From Archangium violaceum (GTDB lineage: Bacteria; Myxococcota; Myxococcia; Myxococcales; Myxococcaceae): a DNA stretch of 64,000 nt. Both the position numbers and the translations under genes were made by a program. The notes below the pieces were generated by a model. The model saw only the letters and a program-made list of their open reading frames with translations. It was not told the origin of the DNA and did not search any database. The DNA is taken from NCBI RefSeq assembly GCF_016887565.1, contig NZ_CP069396.1:3375001-3439000 (forward strand), given 5' to 3'. Positions 15,809-24,250 of the stretch are shown one piece after another. Positions within the stretch are counted from its first letter, which is position 1; each line of letters begins with the position of its first letter.

Positions 15809-16969
15809 ATGACTCGCCGCCACCTCCGCCTTCTCGCGCTCGGCGCTTTCGTCGTGGCCGTTCTCGTGGCCATGCTCCTCGAGCCCGCGTGGGTCGCCCG
15901 CAACACGGTCTTCTTGGTAGGTTTGATCGCGGCCATGCTCTGGACCATCGCACGAGATTTCGTGATGGGGGTGGTCTCCGCAGAGGACTACGATGCGCTG
16001 ACGTCGTGGCTCTTCGTCGCCGGTCGTCGTGACACCTATCCGGTCGCCCAAGTCGCCATCGTGGGGTGCCAAGGCTGCTCGCGCGCCGACAGCAAGAAGC
16101 TCCGTGACGAGCTTCGCGCCGCTCGACGAGCGCTCGCCGCCGACGGCGTGTACGTCGAGCGCACGAGCTGGGAGGCGTTCGCGGATCGGCTCGACGAGGC
16201 ACCGCTCGTCCCCGAGGGCGAGGACGACCTGTTCCGGCTCGCCGTGCTCGGCCAGCTCGACCGCGGGCGCGAGCGCATCGTCACCAAGGTCTCCGAGCTG
16301 CGGCAGGGCGGAAACGAGGAGGCCCACGCCCTCGCGCTGGTGCTCGAATGGATGGCATCCGGTTCGACCGACGACGCGGAGATGGATCGGCTCGCAGAGA
16401 GGCTCGAGCCCGACGAGGCGTGGGCCGGCGACTTCGACTCCTGCTGGCCATGGCTCCTCTTCGCTCGACCCAACGAGCGAGCCCGGCGCCTGCTGTTGCG
16501 GGCGCGCAAGACGTGGAACAAGGACCGCCGCGCGCTCGCGTCGGACGGCGACGGGGACTTCGCCGAGTACGTCCATCGTGAGGGCGCCGCGGTCGAGCTC
16601 TTGGCCGCCGTGGTGTCGGCTTGGGAGGGCGGCGTCTCGCGCGCCGCGCTCTCGAATGCGTTCCGCGCGTACTACGACAAGACCGTCGACTTTTACGGGC
16701 TCGCCGGCCCCGTTTCGGCCACCTGGCTCGAGATGAAGATCGCCGAAGAGCCGCTCTTGCCCGGCGAGGCGCTGGCTCGGCTTCGACCCTTGATCCACCC
16801 GCCGATCACGCCGCGCCCCGATCGAAGGGCCGCCGCCGCCCCCGCGCTCCGGGCCGTCGACGCGATCCTCGAAAAGCTCGTGCTCGGCATGGGGCTGACC
16901 GTTCGTCAGGGCCACGATGGGGTCTGGCTCGTGGCGAAGCCGGGGGAAGTCAGCCGGGACTTCATCTGA
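15809..16969 (+). CDS. Membrane-anchored protein of unknown function
   Basis: This 386-residue protein begins with two adjacent hydrophobic helices (residues 8-27 and 32-48; LALGAFVVAVLVAMLLEPAW and a VFLVGLIAAMLWTIA segment). A soluble, charged, mostly helical part follows. A CQGC motif at about residue 88 could bind metal or form a disulfide. I do not recognise a named domain. The soluble part has alternating Glu/Arg-Leu helices that resemble solenoid repeats. The gene stands alone; the IS-end repeat copy C begins two bases after its stop codon, so an element probably landed right behind it. Confidence 0.7.
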   Translation: MTRRHLRLLALGAFVVAVLVAMLLEPAWVARNTVFLVGLIAAMLWTIARDFVMGVVSAEDYDALTSWLFVAGRRDTYPVAQVAIVGCQGCSRADSKKLRDELRAARRALAADGVYVERTSWEAFADRLDEAPLVPEGEDDLFRLAVLGQLDRGRERIVTKVSELRQGGNEEAHALALVLEWMASGSTDDAEMDRLAERLEPDEAWAGDFDSCWPWLLFARPNERARRLLLRARKTWNKDRRALASDGDGDFAEYVHREGAAVELLAAVVSAWEGGVSRAALSNAFRAYYDKTVDFYGLAGPVSATWLEMKIAEEPLLPGEALARLRPLIHPPITPRPDRRAAAAPALRAVDAILEKLVLGMGLTVRQGHDGVWLVAKPGEVSRDFI

Positions 16970-16970
16970 T

Positions 16971-17040
16971 TTGAGGGTGAGGGCTGGAGCGGAGGCGCCG
17001 AGGAGGGCCGCTGACGGGGGCCGCCCGAGCAGTGAGCCCC
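16971..17040. repeat. Dispersed IS-end repeat, copy C
   Basis: TTGAGGGTGAGGGCTGGAGC followed by GGAGGCGCCGAGGAGGGCCG and CTGACGGGGGCCG. It matches copies A, B, D and E. On the minus strand between here and 17160 a coding-like stretch (QVPARLARLPRSTVDEALEG) may be the tail of another lost gene. Confidence 0.7.
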
Positions 17041-17205
17041 GCACCTGCCGTGGGCAAGCCTTCAAGCGCCTCGTCCACCGTGCTCCGGGGCAGCCTCGCG
17101 AGCCGGGCCGGCACCTGCTGGTTGTCTGCCTGGAGGAGTGGCGCGTTCACGCCCGGCCTCGGACGTGAACGCTTCGAGCAATTCCACCCCGGAAGGCACC
17201 AGGGA

Positions 17206-19542
17206 TCAGAGCGACTTCACGAAGTCGATCAGCTTGCCGCGCTCTTCCTTTGACATGGCCTTGAAGCGGTCCCGGCTCGCGCGGCCCTGCCCTCCGTGCC
17301 ACAAGATGGCCTCTTCGATGGTGCGGGCACGACCATCGTGGAGGAAACGCGCACCGGGATTGGTGTGCTCGAGCAGACCCAGGCTCCACAGCGGCGCGGT
17401 GCGCCACTCCCGCCCGGTGGCGACACCTTGAGGGAAGTTGTCTCCAAGCTCAGGCCCCATGTCGTGCAGCAGCAGATCCGTGTACGGATGAATGGTCTGC
17501 TCCCGCAGCTCGGCATAGCGGTGTTCGGTTCCAGTGGTCAGCGTCGCCACGTGGCACGCATTGCAGCGAGCCTGCGTGAACAGCACGGAGCCGGCAGCGA
17601 CGCGCTCCTGCATCTGACGCTCGGCCGCTTCGTCCTCCCGCATCTTCGCCAACTCAGCCTCGAGCTTGGACTGATCCGGATCCTGGACCAGCGCTCCGAA
17701 GTCCACGGCGTAATTCCGGAGAGGCTGCTCACCGGGGAAGTGGCGCTGGGGCGGGACCGCCAGGAGGCTCGTGTAATCCACGATGAGGCGCACGTTCTCG
17801 TTGCTGAGCTCCGGAGTGGTGGAATTCGCATTGCGGCAATCCACGTCGTCCTTGGCCAGGCTGCAGTTGTGGGTGGGGAACATCGACGTCGTCACGCCCA
17901 TGTCGTTGTTCAGGGCGCCTGAGACCTGCTCCTCCACGGTCGAAGCCGTGCCGCGCCAACCGAAGCGACCCACGCGGATGACCGACGGGGAACGTGGATC
18001 CGGAATCAACTGAAGCTTGCCGACCGCACCATCGGGATCGTGTTGGCTCGCTTCGGCAAGGGCCTTCAGCTGCTTCTCCGGCACTGCCTCCAGGAGGCCC
18101 ATCCCCACCATGTGCGGAGCCGTGTGCACCGACATGCGGGCAGGCATCTCCAGCGTATTGCCCATCCGATCCGTCAGCGAATAGATGGGCTCTTGCAGCG
18201 TGTATGCAGTGCCATCCGGATACTGCCCCGGGATCTCTCGATACGAGGTGATCTTCAGTACCGCGTTGCGTCCGTCGTACACGGTCTTGCCGTTGTTCAC
18301 CACTCCCTGCCAGAGGTGCCCGCCGAAGCGGCTGTCCGGCACGAGCTCGCCGGTGGCGTCCACGTCCGCGGTGAGCACCACCATCGTCGACAATGGCGTG
18401 TTGAGCGCAGGAGAGCTCTTGCCGTTGTTCACGTGGCAGTCGATGCATGAGGCCTGCTGGAACCTGGGGCCTGCCTTGTTCATGGCAGCCGTGACAGGCG
18501 GATTGCCAGGCTCGTGGTGGCCACCGGTGAGGAAGGAGGTATGGATCAGGCGTCGCCCTTCGGTGAAGGCCTGGATGTTGCGACCCGCGATATTGAGGCT
18601 CGCCTGCATGAAATTGATGTGAGTGAACCCCGAGGTGTTTTCCTGCAGGGTCATCATCTTGCCGCCAGCCAGAGCGCTGTCCGGGATGGGAGTCGAGTCC
18701 CAGGGAATCGAGGGGGCATCACAGCAGGGGCCTCGGTACCAGGGCACGATGCCGGGAGAGCCGACGCGGTAGACGAGCGCATCCGAGTAGTAGTTGAAGC
18801 GACCGAGTTCGTCGCCCTTGGGGCCGTCCAGGAAGATGCCGAGCTCGAACTCATACAGGTCGCCCTCTCGCAGATCCCGATTGAGCGCGGGAGAGCGCGT
18901 GATCTGCTTCACCAACACGAACTCGCCGTCCGCGAGAGGAACATTGAGATCCCGATAGGTGCTTGGGCTGTTGTTGTCCGGCAGGGCGTCGTAGTTCTCG
19001 ATCGGAGTCTTCAGCTCCTGGTCCTTCAGAAGGGTCCCGGGGGGCAGCTGCTTCATGCCACCGTTGTCGCCGTAGAGCGCCACCGACATCGGCAGGTAGG
19101 GCTCGTCTCCGCGCCGCCCGATGTATCCGCCCCGGAAGTTCGTCCCGTACAACCACCATTGCGGACGCACGACGATCGTCAGGATGCGGGTACCGGGCTT
19201 CTTGGAATTGGGATTGTCGTAGATGGTGATGTCGTGGGTGCGGCGCTCGAAATAGTGCGCCGCGAAGGTCATGTAGTTGTCCCCGCCCATCGGATCGCCC
19301 TTCGGGGGCATCTCGCGTGCGTGGCGGTCGCGCGTGCGTCCGCCGACCTTCGTCACGAGCGTGCCACTGGGGAGCGTGTAATGGGTCGTGGGCTGCTGCT
19401 CGGGCCAGGTCAGCTCGGTATAGCCGTCAGATCCATTGGCCGGCGCTGGCCCGTCGCCGATTTGCGCGGTGCCGGGGCTGCATGCGGCAACCGCCAGACA
19501 TACCCAGGAAACCGCCGCGAACAGTGCGGGCCGGATGCTCAC
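17206..19542 (-). CDS. Di-haem cytochrome c of the DHOR family, lipoprotein
   Basis: The product is about 778 residues from GTG 19542. The signal ends LAVAAC, so it should be lipid-anchored on the periplasmic side. Two haem c motifs are present: CIDCH near residue 366 and CNACH near 660. The C-terminus has the family pattern TIHPYTDLLLHDMGPEL, REWRTAPLWSLG, FLHDGRA, ILWHGGQG. This is the DHOR (formerly DUF1111, 'thiol oxidoreductase') family, related to MauG-type di-haem peroxidases; substrate is unknown. The N-terminal 330 residues form a beta-rich extension shared with the paralogue at 30267-32186. It is the last gene of the minus-strand cluster. The start is uncertain: another GTG lies about 30 bases upstream. 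Confidence 0.85.
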   Translation of the reverse strand: MSIRPALFAAVSWVCLAVAACSPGTAQIGDGPAPANGSDGYTELTWPEQQPTTHYTLPSGTLVTKVGGRTRDRHAREMPPKGDPMGGDNYMTFAAHYFERRTHDITIYDNPNSKKPGTRILTIVVRPQWWLYGTNFRGGYIGRRGDEPYLPMSVALYGDNGGMKQLPPGTLLKDQELKTPIENYDALPDNNSPSTYRDLNVPLADGEFVLVKQITRSPALNRDLREGDLYEFELGIFLDGPKGDELGRFNYYSDALVYRVGSPGIVPWYRGPCCDAPSIPWDSTPIPDSALAGGKMMTLQENTSGFTHINFMQASLNIAGRNIQAFTEGRRLIHTSFLTGGHHEPGNPPVTAAMNKAGPRFQQASCIDCHVNNGKSSPALNTPLSTMVVLTADVDATGELVPDSRFGGHLWQGVVNNGKTVYDGRNAVLKITSYREIPGQYPDGTAYTLQEPIYSLTDRMGNTLEMPARMSVHTAPHMVGMGLLEAVPEKQLKALAEASQHDPDGAVGKLQLIPDPRSPSVIRVGRFGWRGTASTVEEQVSGALNNDMGVTTSMFPTHNCSLAKDDVDCRNANSTTPELSNENVRLIVDYTSLLAVPPQRHFPGEQPLRNYAVDFGALVQDPDQSKLEAELAKMREDEAAERQMQERVAAGSVLFTQARCNACHVATLTTGTEHRYAELREQTIHPYTDLLLHDMGPELGDNFPQGVATGREWRTAPLWSLGLLEHTNPGARFLHDGRARTIEEAILWHGGQGRASRDRFKAMSKEERGKLIDFVKSL

Positions 19543-19687
19543 TCCCTGCTTTGGATTCCGACAATAGATGGCCACCTGCGAAGAACTGCTCGCGGGGGCG
19601 AACTTTTCAGGAACGCAGCTCACATTTCGACTCCTTTCAAGACAACGTGCCGCCACAACGACGAGACGACGCCGACGTCGAATCAGC

Positions 19688-20782
19688 TCAAGGCGCGTAG
19701 AGGCTCTTGAGCGCCTCGTACGCGGGCCGCGTGTTTCGGTCGACGTCGACGAGACCCCACCACTCCTCATTGAAGGTGCTGTCAGGGTAGGGGCCACCGC
19801 CGGGGGCAGTGCCGCCGTTGTCGTGCTGGGAGGGATTCCCGGACTTCCACCACTCGTCCGACCACTCGAAGATGGTGCCGCCGGAGCACACGCCGCCTTT
19901 GTTCGCGGTCGAGTGAGCGAGAATCTCCTGGGTCAGCTCGTGGGTCGCCTTGCCCTGGCTTTCGGGATCGTATCCGGGGATCTTCGCATTGAAGGCATCC
20001 GCACCGTACTCGGCGACGAACATGGGCTTGGGGCTGAGGTCCTTCCACCTGGTGAAGGCGTCTCCGAACGTGATTCCGCGATACATGTTCAGGCCCCAGA
20101 CGTCGATGTCCGGCATTGCTTCGATGGTGGCCTTGGAGGGCAGCTCGCCATAGACGGTCGCGATGGGGTGCTTGGAATCGAGCGCCTTGATCGCGGCGGC
20201 GATCTGGTTCAAGCGAGCCATCGAGTCATTGAAGGACATATTGGTATACAGGCCGTTGTAGTTCCATTCATTGCCAAGGGACCACATGAGGATGGAGGGG
20301 TGATCCTTGAGCGCCGTGACGTGCTCGGAGGCGCGAGAAGCGGGGTCGCCACCGTAGGCGTACACGCTCATGATCACGCGGATGCCCGCGGCGTGCAGCT
20401 TGTCCAGCACCGCGGTGTCGCGGATGGTGTCGTAGGTGCGGACCACGTTGATGCCCGCGGCCTTCATCAGCGCGATATCCTTGTCGGCGAAGGCGGCGTA
20501 GTCACCCCTGGGCGGGTGGTCGTGACCCTTTCCGACAGGATTCCAGCAGACGCCCTTCAACTGGACGGCCTTGCCACCTGCCTTGATGGCTCGCCCATCC
20601 ACCGAGATCGCACCGTTGCCCCAGTCGTCTGTGCCACCATCAGCGGAACCACCGTCGGGAACTCCTCCATCCGCACGCGGGCTCCCGCCATCCCCGATGG
20701 GATCGTTCGGCTCGCTGGGAGCGACCGCACAGGACTGGATTGAAACCATCAGGAGGCTGAAAACGAGGCCACGAAGTATCAT
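19688..20782 (-). CDS. Glycoside hydrolase (GH2/GH5-like TIM barrel) lipoprotein
   Basis: The 364-residue protein has a signal ending SIQSC (Cys18) and an Asp/Gly/Ser-rich tether. From about residue 60 a clan GH-A barrel follows. The acid/base Glu172 lies in SLGNEWNYN and the nucleophile Glu258 in MFVAEYG. FADKDIALMKAAGINVVRTY fits the barrel start of GH2-type catalytic domains, and the overall form recalls beta-1,3-glucanosyltransferase-like or glucanase enzymes. Polymer specificity cannot be fixed from sequence. The neighbours encode a TOS1-like lipoprotein, an outer-membrane protein and a DHOR cytochrome on the same strand, so it probably acts at the cell surface in the same process. Confidence 0.85.
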   Translation of the reverse strand: MILRGLVFSLLMVSIQSCAVAPSEPNDPIGDGGSPRADGGVPDGGSADGGTDDWGNGAISVDGRAIKAGGKAVQLKGVCWNPVGKGHDHPPRGDYAAFADKDIALMKAAGINVVRTYDTIRDTAVLDKLHAAGIRVIMSVYAYGGDPASRASEHVTALKDHPSILMWSLGNEWNYNGLYTNMSFNDSMARLNQIAAAIKALDSKHPIATVYGELPSKATIEAMPDIDVWGLNMYRGITFGDAFTRWKDLSPKPMFVAEYGADAFNAKIPGYDPESQGKATHELTQEILAHSTANKGGVCSGGTIFEWSDEWWKSGNPSQHDNGGTAPGGGPYPDSTFNEEWWGLVDVDRNTRPAYEALKSLYAP

Positions 20783-20817
20783 AAGCGCTTTTGAAGTGGG
20801 TTGGGGTGGAAGTGCTC

Positions 20818-22227
20818 TTAGAAGGATGCGCCCAACGTCCAGGTCAGGCCGGAATAGCTCTCCTGGGAGATGCCTCCCTTGGTCCAGTCCGTCCCCGCTC
20901 CGGAGAATGTGTCCGCGTATTTCTGGAAGCGGTAGCGAATGCTGTAGTCGAGCGGCCCGAAGAGATCGCCACTGACTCCCGCCTCGAACCCGAAGCCGCT
21001 GCTCGACACCTCGGGACCATAACGCTCCTTCTGCTCCTGGCCCGGCTGCGGCCGGATGAAGTACAGGAAGCCCGCCTCGACCCGAGCCAGACGGGTCAGG
21101 GTCACTGACACATCCAGGCCCAACGACGCATGTGTGCGACTCGTCTTGGGAAGCAGCGCCTGGTACTCCTCGGCCACCTCGAACGAGCGGGAAATCATCC
21201 CCCCCCGAAGCCCCACGAACGCGGGGAGGGGCGTGGCCGTAAACGATAGCGGGAAGTACAAACGATAGGTGCCGAAGAGCGACCAATACATGTCCGCGGC
21301 GCTCGTGGTTCCCTCACGTCCGCCTCCGTTGACACTGACCTGGGGCCAGCGACGCGACAGCTCGGCGGTTACGCCCAGGCCCTTCAGCGCCGTGTCTCCC
21401 AGGAGGACCAGCGGAAACACATCGAGCTCGGCGCTCAAGCCCGAGTACGGACTCTGCGTTCCGAACAACAGGTAGTTCCCCGGCCTCTCCTCCACCGGCT
21501 GCGATTCCAGTTGACCGCACGACGCGATGCCGGGGGCCGCACAATAGGAGCGCCAGGTGGTGGCTCCACCGAACCTCACGGAGACCCATCGAGGCCCCAT
21601 CATCGGCGCAGGAGCCTTCACCAGCGGCACTTCCTCCCCTGGAACTGCTGGAGCTGCGGGAACTGCCTCGACCTTGGCCGTGGGTTCGGCGGTGCCGGCG
21701 CCACTCGAAGCGAGTGCATCTGCCGTGGCTGGCATTGCCGCCTCCACGGACTCCTGGGGGACGACCTCCGCTGCGGCTCCGCGCAACGTCGTCAAGATCG
21801 CTTCCGCAACGCGGAAGGCGTCCTTCTGTGAAAGCTTTCCCTTCTTGAGCGGGTATGACTCGGTTCCGAGCAACCTTCCTGACGTGCTCACCACTTTCAC
21901 GGTGAGCGTAGGTCCCGACACGGCTCCCCGGACGGTTGCCGCGAGCCCCAGTTCCCGCGAGAGCACGGCGATGGCCGCATCCGTGTAGGCCTCGCGTCCC
22001 CGGAACCCCAACCGTCGCGCACGGGTTTCATACAGCTTGCCCTTGACGACCTCGGAGCCCTTGGCCTGCAACGAACGTTCGAGCTGTCCCCGAACCGCGT
22101 CCCGACGGTCCCCGATGAGCTCGAGAACCGTGACGCCCTGCTCCGCACGAGCCCAGAAGGACATCAAGAGCACGCACAGAGAAACCACTGCATTCGACCA
22201 CTGGCCGCGAAGAATCACTCGTCCCAT
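20818..22227 (-). CDS. Two-part outer-membrane protein, unknown function
   Basis: 469 residues. A signal peptide (LCVLLMSFWARA) precedes an alpha/beta domain (about 30-155; GVTVLELIGDRRDAVRGQLE...) resembling periplasmic domains that sense or bind in TolB-N/CsgG-like fashion. A Pro/Ala-rich linker (about 160-220) is followed by a beta-barrel-like part ending in ASF, the usual aromatic end of outer-membrane barrels. The protein encoded at 29312-30253 beside the sigma factor has the same order of parts (periplasmic domain, Pro/Ala linker, small barrel), which suggests a duplicated module. No enzyme motif is visible. It lies 35 bases upstream of the glycosidase gene, so co-transcription is likely. 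Confidence 0.7.
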   Translation of the reverse strand: MGRVILRGQWSNAVVSLCVLLMSFWARAEQGVTVLELIGDRRDAVRGQLERSLQAKGSEVVKGKLYETRARRLGFRGREAYTDAAIAVLSRELGLAATVRGAVSGPTLTVKVVSTSGRLLGTESYPLKKGKLSQKDAFRVAEAILTTLRGAAAEVVPQESVEAAMPATADALASSGAGTAEPTAKVEAVPAAPAVPGEEVPLVKAPAPMMGPRWVSVRFGGATTWRSYCAAPGIASCGQLESQPVEERPGNYLLFGTQSPYSGLSAELDVFPLVLLGDTALKGLGVTAELSRRWPQVSVNGGGREGTTSAADMYWSLFGTYRLYFPLSFTATPLPAFVGLRGGMISRSFEVAEEYQALLPKTSRTHASLGLDVSVTLTRLARVEAGFLYFIRPQPGQEQKERYGPEVSSSGFGFEAGVSGDLFGPLDYSIRYRFQKYADTFSGAGTDWTKGGISQESYSGLTWTLGASF

Positions 22228-22269
22228 ACCTCTGTCACGTCGCCTTCAAAAGTGAACCGAACTCGCCTA

Positions 22270-23514
22270 TCACCTGGGCAGCCGCAAGGTCCGGACTGCT
22301 TCGACGGTCGACGCCTCCATCTGGGCCGGCAATCCGGGGAGCAGCGCGCCGACCGAGGCGGGAACATTGAGCGGATGGATGATCGCCAACTGGACGGTCC
22401 GGTTCGGAACGTCGAGGAGGATCAAGAAGTAGCGATAGCCAGACACCGGACGGCGGAGCGCTGCACCAGGCCCACGGGTGGGGCTGGCGACCGCGCCCCG
22501 CGCCGCTTCGGTACTCGTCGATTTGTCGATCAGATCGGCCTCACTGCCCAGAGAGCCGACCTTGCACCTCGAGCCACAGGGGCCCTCGCCGACGTAGCCC
22601 GCATAGCCGAACATGTTGGTGCTGAAGACGTCGAAGTTCCGGAAGTCGTTGTTGTCGTTCACGACCTCGAAGACGTTGAACTGACCGCAGCCGTCACCCA
22701 GGTACCACTTGTCAGGCTCCTTGGCATAACAGTGGCAGCTGCCGAAGGCGCCAGCGCGCACGAGCTCTCCATGACTGAGGCCCACCCACGGGGCATCGAA
22801 CCAGTTTCCGCCCGAACCCTGCGAGCAAGCATGGCCCAGCGAACCCGCGTGGGGCATGGTGGCGAGCATCACGAAGAGCTTCGAGCCAGACCAACCCCAG
22901 GTCTTCTTCTTTCCGCTACCTTGCGGCGGGCAGTACGGCACGCTTCCCGGACCGCACGCGAAGTCCTCGCTCGTCGAGACGTCGACCAGACATTCGGTCC
23001 CGATGATGCCGTCGAACCCCTTCTCCTCGGTGCTGTTCCCCTCGAAGTGGAGGCCCCGCGGGCTTTTCGGGCTCCGATCGTCCCAAGAAGACACCAGGTT
23101 CCAGGGACCCTTCGAATCGCCCGCCGGTTGATACACGGCAAACTGCTTGACCTTCATCGGACCACGCAGGGTCACGATGAGATCCTCGTCCCACGGGGTC
23201 AGCGCATTGCTTTCGATGGTATGCTTGCTGAGACAACAACCCGAGGCCTGGTAGGCATCGCAGGGCCCCGTCTCGGGATCACGCCGACTCGGGTACCAAC
23301 CCGGCGCACCGATGGACTCGAAGGTGATGGTACCTCCATGCGAGACCGGGTCCAGCTCCGAAGGATCCAGGTCCGCTCCCAAGCCACCATCGACGGGACC
23401 CGGCTTGGGACCGGGGTTCTGCGTCTGGGGGCCGCCATCCGGCGACTGCGAACCGAGACCTTGCGAACATGCACACAGCAGCGCCAGGAGCAGACTCTTC
23501 ACTTTGAAGTTCAT
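22270..23514 (-). CDS. TOS1-like (DUF2403/DUF2401) lipoprotein
   Basis: The 414-residue product has a lipoprotein signal (LLLALLCACS) and a Pro/Gly/Asp tether. A secreted domain rich in Gly, Trp and Cys follows, with phrases such as GTITFESIGAPGWYPSRRD, CCLSKHTIESNALTPWDEDL and GFDGIIGTECLVDVSTSEDF. These match the DUF2403/DUF2401 pair known from fungal Tos1 and from a few bacteria, regarded as a putative glycosyl hydrolase of fungal cell walls. About a dozen cysteines suggest disulfides. The gene sits in line with the glycosidase and DUF1552/1592 genes. Its presence in a predator fits action on fungal-type glucan, which is inference. Confidence 0.75.
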   Translation of the reverse strand: MNFKVKSLLLALLCACSQGLGSQSPDGGPQTQNPGPKPGPVDGGLGADLDPSELDPVSHGGTITFESIGAPGWYPSRRDPETGPCDAYQASGCCLSKHTIESNALTPWDEDLIVTLRGPMKVKQFAVYQPAGDSKGPWNLVSSWDDRSPKSPRGLHFEGNSTEEKGFDGIIGTECLVDVSTSEDFACGPGSVPYCPPQGSGKKKTWGWSGSKLFVMLATMPHAGSLGHACSQGSGGNWFDAPWVGLSHGELVRAGAFGSCHCYAKEPDKWYLGDGCGQFNVFEVVNDNNDFRNFDVFSTNMFGYAGYVGEGPCGSRCKVGSLGSEADLIDKSTSTEAARGAVASPTRGPGAALRRPVSGYRYFLILLDVPNRTVQLAIIHPLNVPASVGALLPGLPAQMEASTVEAVRTLRLPR

Positions 23515-23563
23515 ACGGGTTGTCGTTGTCTCGGGTTCGTTCGTTCCGGTCAGCTTCCGGTCC

Positions 23564-24250
23564 TCAGCGCCGGCTGCGCCGACGACTCTGGAGGACAACC
23601 ACCGTGGCGCCGAGTAGCGCGAACGTGGAAGGAGCCGAGGCGGCCGTGCATCCAAAGCCATAGTGAATGGGGGGCGCCACTGCCACTCCGTGCTGCTGGC
23701 TGTCGTTGGAGTCGGTGCGGGTCACCGCCCTGGCCCAAAGCGTGTGCTCGACCGAGCGGATTCCGAATGGAAGTGTCAAACGCCCTGCCCTGATGAACAG
23801 CGCATCATCCAGCAGGGTGGCTCCCAGCCAATGCTCGCGGCTGATGAGCTTCGGCCCGTCGATGTCGCCGACAGGGGTCAGGCTGGCCGCGAAGGCGCGG
23901 CGGGGTGCCACACCGAGCGAGGCCATGGCCCGGAAGGCTCCCGCCACCACCGCGGCGCGAACATCGGCGGCCATCACCACGGGGACCAGCACGTCGCGGA
24001 CCTGGCCCTCGTTGCTCGAGGCTCCGAGATTCACCGAGCGCGAGAAGAGGCCACCCGCGCGCACCGACAACTCCGGCAGAAACCACTCCGGGCGCGAGGA
24101 ACCGAGCGCGCCATGGAGGAACTGGGTGTTGGGGTTCGCTTCACCCTCCAGGTTGGGCGTCCCCCATTGGGTCTCGAGGAGCGTCTGCTGCTGGCGTGAG
24201 CCCTCGAGGCGGCTCCGTGGTTGAAGGCACGCACCCAAGAGAGAGCTCAC
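23564..24250 (-). CDS. Porin-like segment fused to a MYXO-CTERM-like tail
   Basis: GTG 24250 overlaps the stop of the DUF1552 gene (GTGA), giving a 228-residue frame. The middle (SREHWLGATLLDDALFIRAG, LTLPFGIRSVEHTLWARAVT, RTDSNDSQQHG) resembles the barrel strands of phosphate-selective-porin-like proteins seen in DUF1552/1592 clusters. Then, without the rest of the barrel, the frame ends with FGCTAASAPSTFALLGATVV and an Arg-rich end. That is the Gly-Cys, hydrophobic helix, Arg cluster pattern of MYXO-CTERM sorting signals. There is no signal peptide at this start. The simplest reading is a large in-frame deletion that fused an N-terminal porin part to a sorting tail; it may be non-functional. 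Confidence 0.55.
   Translation of the reverse strand: MSSLLGACLQPRSRLEGSRQQQTLLETQWGTPNLEGEANPNTQFLHGALGSSRPEWFLPELSVRAGGLFSRSVNLGASSNEGQVRDVLVPVVMAADVRAAVVAGAFRAMASLGVAPRRAFAASLTPVGDIDGPKLISREHWLGATLLDDALFIRAGRLTLPFGIRSVEHTLWARAVTRTDSNDSQQHGVAVAPPIHYGFGCTAASAPSTFALLGATVVVLQSRRRSRR

Noticed and set aside
22252-23793. 513-codon plus-strand frame
   Set aside because: Antisense to the TOS1-like lipoprotein gene, which has signal, cysteines and family phrases.
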